A DNA stretch of 64,000 bases from NCBI GenBank assembly GCA_964030475.1, contig CAXIPT010000003.1:10307953-10371952 (forward strand), written 5' to 3'. Source of the DNA: Tethya wilhelma. Its lineage: Eukaryota > Porifera > Demospongiae > Tethyida > Tethyidae. Positions within the stretch are counted from its first letter, which is position 1; each line of letters opens with the position of its first letter. Position numbers and translations under genes: made by a program. Shown one piece after another: positions 51,827-62,163 of this stretch. The notes below the pieces were generated by a model that saw only the letters and a program-made list of their open reading frames with translations, was not told the origin of the DNA and made no database searches.

Positions 51827-52377
51827 CTAACACCTTTTTTTATTGCTGTCCGTGGGATCTGGTAGGATCTCTGGGATATCCAGTAGTGCCAAGAATCATG
51901 ACCAGTCATTCACATACCTACATGACTGTACAGTTTGGTTATGTGCCGCTGTCGCTGTAGTAATTATAAATGTAGTGAAAAGTTAGTGCTATTTATTTTT
52001 CAATTGCAGTTTTTTATATAAAATTATATATACTTGTGTATGATAACATTATCCGTATACATGTAGAATTGTTTGCTTGTTTTTTTTTTGTTTTTTTTTT
52101 ATTGTCTTAAACATGACAGTCATCATGGAGTAAGGGGTAGAGAAAGTGTCTGGCGCAGCCACATGGCTGTTGTCTAGTAAAATCAAAACCATACAGGTGT
52201 ATGTGTGTGTGTGTCCATGAATCAAGGTTACAGGTTATTGGTTATTGTGGTTGCGGTGACATAAGTTGCGGTTGCAGTGGAATAATTCCCCGATTTAATA
52301 TACTTCACGTGTGCATCAGAAGACTGTGAAAGCAGGCAAGTTTTTTTTTTAACAGGCGGCTGAGCCTACTGGAAATC
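51827..52377. other. PFKFB 3' region and promoter of the CARD-like gene
   Basis: AT-rich with a T-run at 52080-52100; no gene or repeat recognised. Confidence 0.5.
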
Positions 52378-54681
52378 ATGGGAAACAGCTCTGCCTCTCT
52401 AAAGACCAAGCCATTAGTCGTGAATAAAGCTTTCCAGGCCAACTTCGACAGATTGGTGAGCGCAATAAAGCCTGCAATCGGAGAATTTGCCCGCAAGGCC
52501 TTTCAATGCAACTTGATCACGCAGCAGAATCTATCCGATGCTGAAAATTTGATGCTCCCCTTGGACAATCGTGCCAGCACATTATTGAGACAGATTTATG
52601 ACAGGATCAAAGCAAACCAAGACCATTTCCTAACGTTCGTTGCTATTCTTCAAGAAATACCTATTCTCGCGGAATTGGCACATGAGCTACTCAGCGCCCT
52701 TCATGATTGTTCTACTGGAGCAACTGCTTCCTTTAAAAAGTCCAGAGGTAAAAAGAAAAAGGTACCTGGTGTAAAATTCAGTGATGTCTCTCAATGCGAA
52801 CGTTCTTTGAGCTCAAGCTGTGAATTTCATAGCACTGCAAATCTACCGGGAACTGTTCTAAGCAACTATCAACACACTGATGTTGATAAGTCATACACAC
52901 CATCACAAGCTTCCGAATCCTCACAGTTTGAGGTTTCCGAATTCTCACAGTTTGAGGTCACTCGCAGTGACATTCACACAAAGCTGTCGAAGACGGCAAA
53001 GCCTACCATACGCAAAGTGTCCCTCAATAGTACGGGCGGGTCTCTCCCATCATCGTACGGAGGTGCCTCTGTGCTGTCGAGTATTGGTGGATATCAACCT
53101 TCTATCTCTGATAGCGAATCGAGTCAAGCAGATTCAATCCCACCTTTCCAATGTGGATGTGGTGGGCATTGCAGTCTAAATTCCTTTGTGAAAGGGAAAT
53201 GTCCACAGGAGTCGTTTCCTTATCTCAAATTGGACCGTCTCAGCAGAATGGAGAGGGAAAAATTAGTGCGTAAACTCACAAGTGATGCACAGGAAATGAT
53301 TGACATATTTGCACAACTTGTTTGTGATACTTTCGATTCCTTAGAGAGTAGGGAAATACCGGTTGAACGTCTAAGAGCAAATACCCTAACATTTGGACAA
53401 CAAAAGCTACCAAAGCCCTATTCAGATGAGCACATTGATAAGCTTTCCTTGGCCAAGACGGTGCGTGACATTCAGCTGTTTCTAGTCAGATACAAGTACA
53501 TCTCGTTCTTCAACTATGGCATCTTACAGAAGATTGTTAATCACTTTGGAACTGAAAAGGACAAACAGAAGCTTAGTGACTACCTCATCCAGTTTAGTAC
53601 CTTCTGCACTCGCAGCGTTTTCGAAGTTCCTGCCTCTATCATCCACCAGCTTGCCCCAGATTCAGAGATCGAACAATCACTCGTTGTCAAGGTGAGCGAG
53701 CACTTGTGGTTCTCCACAAAGAGCTACTTCACCATGGAGGACTTGTACGCAGTGGAGAAAAGCATAGCTAAAATCATCGGTGTTGATAGCAGTTTTATTC
53801 TCCTTCGGGACATAAAGGAAGGCTGTGTGGAGCTAACATTGTCTGTCTTGTCCGAGACCCGAGTACTTCCTCTCGCAGTTTCACAGCTTGTAGAGCTCGT
53901 GGAGATTGGAATAAATGTCGTCGTCGATGATCAAATATCTCAGAGGCTCCATCCCAGCATTCAGTATCCATCTTGCTCACACATTGACAACACCATGCCC
54001 GAAGGTTCGAGTGGGAGCACTTGTTTGGATAGTTGTGTACATCATTCCGTATCATCTAACAAGACTACTGCATCTTCATTTACAGTGTCGACCAATTTAA
54101 AGCTGCCCATTCCACATCACAATACCAAGCAGCCTATCGCTACACTGGATCCACTCCTAGAGCGGTCGACTGAAACACTCGATAGTTACATCCAGCTGGA
54201 CGATCATTATAGACCATCACAATTGGCACCCCCACTGACAGTCATTGGCAATGATGGTACCATAGAGCCAAAACAAGAGCAGCAAGTTTCCAAGAAGATG
54301 TACTCAAATAGTTCTTCAAAAAATCGTGAAAGTCTACTCAGCAATAATAATCGTCGGCTTAGTGGCAATCCAGAAATGTCCTTGGGATATTGCAGTATGG
54401 AAAGTTCTATAGGATCATATAGACGGGAATCTGCCTCGGAAAATATCTTTTCATCGATATTTTCATCTGAAGGATCAAATATTTCTGTAACCAATAGTGG
54501 ACGTAACACTCCTGTTCCAGGTACACGTACTTTATCTCCTACACTGAAATCCAATAGTGGCCGACAATTTGTGGCTGGAAGCCGAAGACACTCTAATGAT
54601 CCACAGTTCTTTAAACTACCTCCAACTCCAACTTTTGAAGCAACCTACAACGGATGCAGCTCTTTTTATTGTAAAAATTAA
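52378..54681 (+). CDS. CARD-like protein with N-terminal myristoylation signal, single exon
   Basis: 767 residues without introns in a region of intron-rich genes. MGNSSASL fits the N-myristoylation consensus (Gly2, Ser6). Residues about 18-105 look like a CARD: six-helix spacing with FDRLVSAIKPAIGEFARKAF, LLRQIYDRIK and FLTFVAILQEIPILAELAHEL. A basic stretch (SRGKKKKVPG) and a Ser-rich linker follow, with the near-repeat SSQFEVSE/FSQFEV. Residues about 270-520 form a second globular region with FFNYGILQKIVNHFGTEKD and FEVPASIIHQLAP, which I recall as a recurrent block in sponge proteins but cannot name. The C-terminal 230 residues are low complexity. Membrane-tethered innate-immunity signalling is an inference from CARD plus lipid anchor. 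Confidence 0.7.
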   Translation: MGNSSASLKTKPLVVNKAFQANFDRLVSAIKPAIGEFARKAFQCNLITQQNLSDAENLMLPLDNRASTLLRQIYDRIKANQDHFLTFVAILQEIPILAELAHELLSALHDCSTGATASFKKSRGKKKKVPGVKFSDVSQCERSLSSSCEFHSTANLPGTVLSNYQHTDVDKSYTPSQASESSQFEVSEFSQFEVTRSDIHTKLSKTAKPTIRKVSLNSTGGSLPSSYGGASVLSSIGGYQPSISDSESSQADSIPPFQCGCGGHCSLNSFVKGKCPQESFPYLKLDRLSRMEREKLVRKLTSDAQEMIDIFAQLVCDTFDSLESREIPVERLRANTLTFGQQKLPKPYSDEHIDKLSLAKTVRDIQLFLVRYKYISFFNYGILQKIVNHFGTEKDKQKLSDYLIQFSTFCTRSVFEVPASIIHQLAPDSEIEQSLVVKVSEHLWFSTKSYFTMEDLYAVEKSIAKIIGVDSSFILLRDIKEGCVELTLSVLSETRVLPLAVSQLVELVEIGINVVVDDQISQRLHPSIQYPSCSHIDNTMPEGSSGSTCLDSCVHHSVSSNKTTASSFTVSTNLKLPIPHHNTKQPIATLDPLLERSTETLDSYIQLDDHYRPSQLAPPLTVIGNDGTIEPKQEQQVSKKMYSNSSSKNRESLLSNNNRRLSGNPEMSLGYCSMESSIGSYRRESASENIFSSIFSSEGSNISVTNSGRNTPVPGTRTLSPTLKSNSGRQFVAGSRRHSNDPQFFKLPPTPTFEATYNGCSSFYCKN

Positions 54682-55094
54682 CTTAACAGCTATTATTAAT
54701 TTATGCATTTTGCTATTTCACTAGTATTCATGTTGTCATTATGTGTTAATAATTATTATCAATGAGTTAAGGTTAATATTCGCGCCCGTTTAATTGCGCG
54801 CATTCCAAAGTCTTGTAGAGGTTGCTACAGAAAACCAGAGACTCATGCAAACTTTACAGAAGCAGTTAATAAGTATTTATTTATATACATAATTATACAA
54901 AAGGATAAAGATCTGGACACACTAGGGTAAGTGTTCTGACACTTCAGTTCTTACAATATGAAATCTAAGACTTTAGATAAAATGATTATAAATGCTTTGC
55001 AATGGTTATGTTGAAAGTTGCTTGAGAACTGAGCTATAATATAGATGATTGGACATTTAACTTGGACCTGTTCTTATTCTAAATTATAGTTGAA
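54682..55094. other. Intergenic region before the glycosyltransferase-like gene
   Basis: AT-rich, no coding signal recognised. Confidence 0.4.
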
Positions 55095-55943
55095 ATGAGA
55101 TTACGATGTTCACTCTATCAGCGTATCATCATTGGAGTAGTCTACTTGCTGGTCGTAGTAGTACAACTTTACTTTTGGCCAATGTGTGAGGTACTTTCAA
55201 TAGTACTGTATATGTCCAGATTGGAGTAATCAGATCGTGTGAAATGAACCTGATTGTGTTCTTTTCCTGTATGACAGGATCAATCCAGCTCTACGTTGAT
55301 GGATGACCTGGAGGATAGTGAGCTAGTGTTTGATCCCCTACCTCAGAATTCCCTCGACCCTCCCATGTGGAGCAACACAGCCACTGGCCACTGTGGCAAC
55401 TGGCAGAAACAGTACACTAAACTACATCGAGGTATATGAGATTTGTACTGACTGATGAGTTGTTCTATGATAGTGTTATTGATCTGCGTGCATTCATTCA
55501 GCTATCACTTCAGGGGACCTTCCTCCATCTTACATCATGTACACGACTGGTCATGGGTTTGCTCCAAATATTGAGAGTGTTCCCCAAGCAATGAAGGGAG
55601 TTGGAACAGTATTCATGTTGGCAATGCTCACAGGTATGGTCAAGAGTTACTCACACATGTACATGTGCACATTATAGTTGCATGCAACTATTTTGTTTGC
55701 CATTGACCCCCTGTGACCCCCAAGCTAATCTATTGTTACCTCCAGTTCCTCCACCCATCTAGTAACCGGCAATTAGCCTATAAAAACTTTGGTAGTAGTG
55801 GGCAGCACTCAATGCATGGTTGAGCGCTGCACACTTAAGGGCATGCAACTAGTTTGTTTGCCATTGACCCCCTATGACCCCAAGCTACTCTATTGTCACT
55901 TCCACCTATTCAGTAACTGGCAATTAGCTTGCTAGGCAATGGT

Positions 55944-55977
<34 letters not shown>

Positions 55978-56987
55978 CATGATACCCACAATTGTACTTG
56001 TGCATGCATTGGACCAAAGTTTTCTGTCCTATATACAATGTCATACAGAAAACATTCACACACTTGTCATACAAATCAGAAAGAGCCTTCATCCTCGATT
56101 GGCAGTCCCCATCTGGCTTTGAACGCATCCTAAGCCCTCGGTTCATAGACTGGAGGTCCACCTCATACTTCAGAGACCATCCTGACATGGTGATAAAACA
56201 CGTCCATGACATAGGCTCACAGGATTGGCTCGAGAGACAAAATGGCTCCGTCGATTGGTACATGGGAACGAATTTCGACGAGTATTTCTCCAACGAGATT
56301 GAAATTGTTCAATCTCTGAATTACGATTTCACTTACGCTCTGTTACGAAATAGACACTACAGACACAAGATTGCCAATTTGGGTCTACACACGGCCAAGT
56401 GCAGGCTGTGCTGTTTCTGGCACTACCTCTTCAAGTTTACTTCTGTTTTTACACGCAACATTCAAGTATTGGTGAAATCGAAGCTCGGCTTAACTCCAGG
56501 AAGAGATCTCTTGTTTCTCGATCTTAGCTTCCAACGAGAAAACCTCCCCAAAAAAGTTATAAAGGACTACAAGATTGATGTTATGACGTGTGTTCAAAAG
56601 GTGGTGAAAACACTAAGGAATCCTGTTTGTATTGTAGCATCAAATGTGTACGACATACTCGATGAACTGCCCAAGGAGTATCCAAGGTTTAGAGAAAAAC
56701 ATGGAACTTTTTTTAGCCGTGAACGCTACCTGGTTGAACTACAGAAGGAGCTCAATTCAACTTCAAAGCATACCACAGTGGTACCAAAGAATGAACATAA
56801 TGCTTTGATGTATTTCTTTATGGGATACTACCTCCAGTTGAACAGCACCGTGTTGGTGAGCAACAGACACTCCGCCTACTCACAGACCATGGCAGGATTC
56901 AGACACTTTTATCACTCCAGTGGGAGGTACATGCTGTATCCCGAGAAGAACTGCCGACTACAGAGATACAGCAACTATTATTTGTAA
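55095..56987 (+). CDS. Type II membrane protein, putative fucosyltransferase-like glycosyltransferase
   Basis: Four exons (55095-55190, 55278-55431, 55502-55633, 56080-56987) give 429 residues. A short basic head is followed by a signal anchor at residues about 10-28 (IIIGVVYLLVVVVQLYFWP), then a lumenal stem and catalytic-type region: YTTGHGFAPNIESVPQAMKG, MLAMLTERAFILDWQSP, RFIDWRS and, near the C-terminus, SNRHSAYSQTMAGF. The LLTxRxFxxDW pattern followed by an S-x-Y/F motif near the end resembles eukaryotic fucosyltransferase-fold enzymes acting in the Golgi. The usual GGxGxR donor loop is not obvious (GHGFAPN stands in its place), so substrate and activity are uncertain. NxS/T sites are present. 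Intron 3 holds two copies of a dispersed repeat and a CA microsatellite. Confidence 0.5.
55675..55935 (+). repeat. Dispersed intronic repeat, two direct copies
   Basis: Units at about 55676-55770 and 55840-55935 share GCATGCAACTA, TTTGTTTGCCATTGACCCCC and GTAACYGGCAATTAGC. A third, inverted copy is in a PFKFB intron. Confidence 0.8.
55947..55976. repeat. (CA)n microsatellite
   Basis: CA run in intron 3 of the glycosyltransferase-like gene, directly after the dispersed repeat. Confidence 0.9.
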
Positions 56988-57169
56988 CGTTACTATTAAT
57001 AATTCATAGTGTAATATTGTGTTTCTTTTCGTATTACTACCATTATGTCATACCTTAAATAGGAACGTTATTTCATTAATATTGACACTCAGCACATAAT
57101 ACTATATCATACAATCAGGAGTTGTATACAATCATGAACCTGAAAAACTAATTCCAATCACCTGAGTGT

Positions 57170-59475
57170 TCATTTCAGCTTGAGGTCTTTCTCCAGCTGG
57201 GCCACAGCCACACTGCTGTAGAATGACTTGTTTTCAGAGAATGTCAACAATGCAAGCTTCTTGCCTTCTTCACCACACTCATACAGCCCTCTGAGGAGGA
57301 GAAGAGGAAGAATATCATCAGAACAGTCTGTTGTTGATTTCACATTCATCCACACTCACTGGTAAAGAGGTCGGATGTACTTTATCCTTCCTTGAGAAGT
57401 CACAAAATTGACAACCAGTGGAAAGACTTCAGTCCATTTACTTTTCAGACAGAGTCGTAGCCACCTTGTTATAATAGTGATGTAGAAGCATAATAATTAT
57501 TATGTAGAATGTATGCAACAGAATTGAAACTCCATAGTTACAGGAACTGTGTCACTATAATAATGACCAAAAATAAAAATCATGAAGTTTTGTGCATGAC
57601 ATTTTGGTATTTTCCTGGGTACCGTCCCAGGCCAGGAAAATCGCATTTGTTACTACTCCCGCAATAGTAACTACCCTATTATTATTACCATCGTTTATAG
57701 CAGCTGGTGTAAATGCACTTAAATTGTAAGGATTCTGATCAACTTCCTGTCTGCTATAATAATGACATAGTGCCTTTAATCTTTGTAAATCAGTGTAACT
57801 TACTGAAATAGTATTTCATTATCTTCCCACTGTGACATTCTATAGATTGTTTCCATGGCTTGTAGTGTTTTAACACACAGGGATTCAGGCTGAACAGGTT
57901 ACACAATGAAAGCACAATAGATGCATACAGGTTTTTGAATTTCACTCTGATGGGTAATCAGTAACTTTTAATTTTATGAACAATTAAGTATTAATACCTT
58001 CAAAAGAAGATTGTTGAGAACTAGCTGGATAGCTACAGGAGACAGATCTTGAAGCTCTGATGGTCGAAACTGAGCCAAAGATGTATCATTGAACTGGATA
58101 CAAAAAATTTAATCATGAGAGTTCAGAACCATGCCTCAGGCAGCAGCCTATCTGGTATAGTACTATGAGGGTCAATACCTCAGTAAGTGAGGCCCATCTG
58201 TGAGCAAGTGTTACACTGCTATCAGCTAGAGATGTATCAAACCTGTTGTATAATAACTTTGGTGACAAGATCAAGCTTGTTGTGACATGTATATACAATT
58301 ATTGATTATAATTTTAACATACTTGGGGATGTATGGTGGCATGCCAGGTTGGTAGAACCACTTGTCCCATTCAACTTCAGCAAACACACCTTTCTTGTCC
58401 TGTTTATTACATTATTATGCACATGCTAGCTAGGTTCTTCCCAGAATAACTTGATCAGAGCAGTGGCATAAAAAATATCAAAGCATTCTTGTGGTTTTTA
58501 TGCATTTTCTTAATATTAACCACATCAAAGTAAATTTAGCATGACCAGTGTGGTGGGGCACGGCTCTAACAAGCTTTAGGGAGAACCCTACCAGTGACAT
58601 GGGACGCAATCAAAATTAATTAGTTTTTTTACTATTGTACACACACTTGTTCATCAAAGTAGTTTAAGAAGAACTCCTTCCACTCCATAGTTGAAATATT
58701 CTTGTACTTGTAAACTTCAACATAGCTCTTTAAAAATTCATCCAGTGATCCTGTATAGAATTAGATATAAACCAATATAACTTACCAATAGTCTAACTAT
58801 ATACACTTACCAGGTCCACCAAGAAGTGACTCAAGATAAAAAAGGAAGATTGCTCCCTTTTCATATGGGATTTTAGAAAAAGCATCATCTGGATGGATTC
58901 CAGTAAGCCTGGGCACCATTTTTGTTAGCTCAAGCTTGTTATCATTGTCAAATTTAGTGATCTGTGGGTGTATACAGAGAAATTCAATTTGTGTTCAACA
59001 CTGTGAATAATTTATTATTAATTATTAAACACATACTGCTTCTTCAAGAATTTTCATTCCATCTTTTTCAGTGGCGTGTATTATAATGAGAAAAATTGCG
59101 ATAAATATACTATTATAATAATTGCAACACTCCTCAAGATTATACTTAATTGCTTACTAATATAGTTGAGGTGTCTTTCTTTCTCTCCTCCTAGTCTCCC
59201 AATGATCAACCTCTCTAAGAAGGTGGTGAAGCCTTCATTCAACCAAAAGTCCTCCCAAGTCATGTTGGTGACTAGGTTACCAGTCCAGCTGTGAGAAGCT
59301 TCATGAGCTACAATCAACTATGACATGTTATTGCATAGACAATCATACATGTAACTTGCTTGTAAATAATTGATGCTTAATTCAATTATATACATAGCAC
59401 TAAATTTTAATGACTGCATGCTGCTTACAATTGCTTGAGTTTTTCTAGCTGATTTTGTGGTCGACTATAGTTATC

Positions 59476-59537
<62 letters not shown>

Positions 59538-60329
59538 TGTGTGTGTGTACATATACATAGCTAGTGTCACATACACAATTGCATACACAATTGCATACAT
59601 TATAGTTCCTAGCCATCACAGTTGAAGAGATAAATGTCAAACAAGGATGCTCCATTGCAAAGTGTTTATATGATGGTGGTAAGATGAGTAGGTCATAGTT
59701 TCCCCACACATAAGGCCCTATAATATCTTCAGCAATGGACAGAACACAGTCAGTCTTTAAGAAAAAAAAGAAAGAAATATTATTGCTTATAGCCATGGAA
59801 TCATAGATAGTTCTGTGCATGTGGTCATATTACGGTATAATGGTTTAGTCCCAATAATATGGCCACCCAAGCTCGCAGATAACTACATTCATTTTACATG
59901 ACCTCTGAAAATTCCCATACTGCTTGCTCAATAATTTCTTCCTCACACCACACTCGAGTCCGAGGTCCAATTTGCCTAGTACAAAGATGTTAAGTTAAAC
60001 TTCAGTCTGCATGTTCAAACTTTAAGAACAATATCACAAAATCACTTATAGATTCAAGTAGGACCGATGTCCGTTATGTGCATACTATTAACTGGAGTCA
60101 ATAATACAAATCACATGCATGCACATTACAACTTTTCTTACTATACTTAGTGACCTGCTCTCCAGTGCCCCGACCACCAGTGAGATGAGATAGGAGGGAA
60201 TGGGCACCTTCTGGTGAAACTTGAAAATAGTTTTTGATGCATCCTTTTCATGAGTCACAGATCCCAACCTCTCAGCACCCATCAAGGCAACAAGCTCCGA
60301 TGGAACAGTCACCTGTGTGTGTGTTAGTG

Positions 60330-60395
<66 letters not shown>

Positions 60396-61434
60396 TGTGT
60401 GTATGTGTGTGTGTGTGTATTTGTGTGTTTGTGTGTGATGATCATCATTACCCCTCCTGTTAGCAACTTACTGTATAGGGGAAATTTTCATATGGCGGGA
60501 ACTTTCATATTTTCGTATGCCGTTCGAATATACGAAAATTAAAACTGTGAAGATTTAACTTCCACATTTATTTTATAAGAGCGTGCGCCACATAATATTA
60601 TACGAAATTTAAAACTATGAAAAATTTTTTCTGGCACGTTTTTAATAATTTATACGAAATTTTGCACCAACCAAAATTTCCCGCTATACAGTATAAGCTA
60701 TAAATTATCTACCTCTGCAGTGAAGGTTGTCTTCACAGATGGTGTGTCTTGACATGGTAGCAAACTGCGAGCATCAATAAACTATATTTATGAGAATTAA
60801 AGTATGATTACTTAATAACTATTACGTTTTAATTTATTAACCTGTTTAATTCACATACCTGACAATGAGTGAAAACATAGGGGTGCTTCCTGCCTGCTGT
60901 CTGTTGAGGCTCCAGCCACTGAACAGCAGAACACAACGGAGAGGTCTCATACATGATGGTCACTTTCACATCTGCTCCTCTGTAATGCACCCAACACACG
61001 AGGCCATATATAATTATTACACTGTGGCTATAGAGTACCGATAGTCTGTATACTTTCCTATTGCTTTTGTATTGTAGAGTTACGTAATATACAGTATTCG
61101 GATTTTACCGGTACTGCATTAAAGTACCGACACCATGACTACAATGTACTTAGCTATAGTTTACGGAGCCAGTACATGTAGTACTCTAGCCACAGCCATA
61201 TAATTATTAAGTAACTTTAACATCATCATTCAACTTAGTTTAAAGTGATAACTGATTATCAGTTATAACTAACTAATAGTTAATTATTCTTTACTTTTTG
61301 GAACAGCTAGTAGGCAAATTGATGACGAGTGTTGACCCAAATGCTCCCTCAGGACGTTGCTCCTCAAACTTCAGTGAAGCACCATCAGCAGCATTCACCA
61401 CAGAGGCCACTGTAAGCTCACTAATGTCCAGTAT
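57170..61434 (-). CDS. Leukotriene A4 hydrolase-like M1 metallopeptidase, N-terminus missing
   Basis: Sixteen minus-strand exons (61295-61434, 60859-60979, 60713-60781, 60155-60312, 59903-59975, 59599-59754, 59158-59317, 59037-59062, 58811-58961, 58647-58750, 58323-58399, 58179-58242, 57998-58093, 57804-57889, 57360-57464, 57170-57290) join to 1707 bp, 568 residues; human LTA4H has 611, so about 45 N-terminal residues are absent. The zinc site HEASH with the distal Glu in LNEG is intact, as are the IPYEKG tyrosine and [11 protein letters not shown] arginine/lysine. The exopeptidase motif that is GGMEN in LTA4H reads FAMEH here. Family members cleave N-terminal residues from peptides, and vertebrate LTA4H also hydrolyses LTA4. 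The closing C-terminal helix repeats and KDLKLK end match LTA4H. A start exon was not found before the neighbouring transposon. Confidence 0.9.
59479..59548. repeat. (GT)n microsatellite
   Basis: GT run with one TTTGT interruption, in an intron of the LTA4H-like gene. Confidence 0.95.
60314..60432. repeat. (GT)n microsatellite forming an acceptor on the minus strand
   Basis: Read on the minus strand the run is (AC)n ending in CACACAG directly before the exon that starts at 60312. Confidence 0.9.
60469..60693. mobile_element. TA-flanked MITE, CYGTA-end family, copy 3
   Basis: 225 bp in an intron of the LTA4H-like gene. Ends TACTGTATAGGGGAAATTTT and AAAATTTCCCGCTATACAGTA pair apart from one bulge; the interior is rich in ACGAAATT and AATTTTCGTAT words in both orientations. 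Confidence 0.7.
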
Positions 61435-61514
61435 CTAAAACAACAATATATCAGGTATAAATTATATTAGAATGCACTATGTACTGCTAGGTACTGTTTG
61501 AAGGAAGATGATAC

Positions 61515-61545
<31 letters not shown>

Positions 61546-62163
61546 CATAAACTTTACAGCATAATGCTGAGAGACAGCCATTGATGTACAATGCTGCTCT
61601 GTGCTCTACAAAAACTAGATATAAGGTAACGTCACCATTTCCTGAACAGTTCCGGTTTACGGACGTTTAGCTAGAAACACCTTCGTTCTGCACTTCCGGT
61701 GACACTCAGCTTGCGGTTGAAGTACTCTATTTAATGCTCAGACCTCGTGCTCTATCTTGGAAAAAGTTTGAAGTTTATATCTAGTTTAAAACTTGAGATA
61801 TTGCTTGATAAAGAAAGGTGAGCGATATCGCACCATTAAAATGTTAAGTAGTTTCAATAGGATGTAACAAATGTGGTACTTTACTAAGTAAATTTGCGGC
61901 ATATAGTTCAAGTGTTGTCGGGAAAGTTGGAATTTTCCGAAGCATATATTATCAATCTCAGTGTTACATTTAGTTATTTGGGTTTTGGTTGGGAAAAAAC
62001 GGCCTAAGGCACATACTTTTAGATAGAGGTAATGTTCCATTTATCAGACAGGAGGTCCAACGTGTAGTACAAAAAAATTATAATATTATTTTTGTCTAAA
62101 ATTGGTTATAAATTTGAAGAAAGTTTTAGCCTAGCCTACTAAACACTATTCTACAGCTTCACT
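61435..62163. other. Region between the LTA4H-like gene and the transposase
   Basis: Contains an (ATT)n run at about 61522-61550. No exon with the missing LTA4H N-terminus was found; ATGGCTGTCTCTCAG at 61581 on the minus strand is an isolated start without supporting homology. The left inverted repeat of the transposon should lie here, but its partner is beyond the window. Confidence 0.4.

Noticed and set aside
61570..61581. MAVSQHYA as first exon of the LTA4H-like gene
   Set aside because: It has a usable GT after it but no resemblance to the LTA4H N-terminus and would leave about 40 family residues unexplained.
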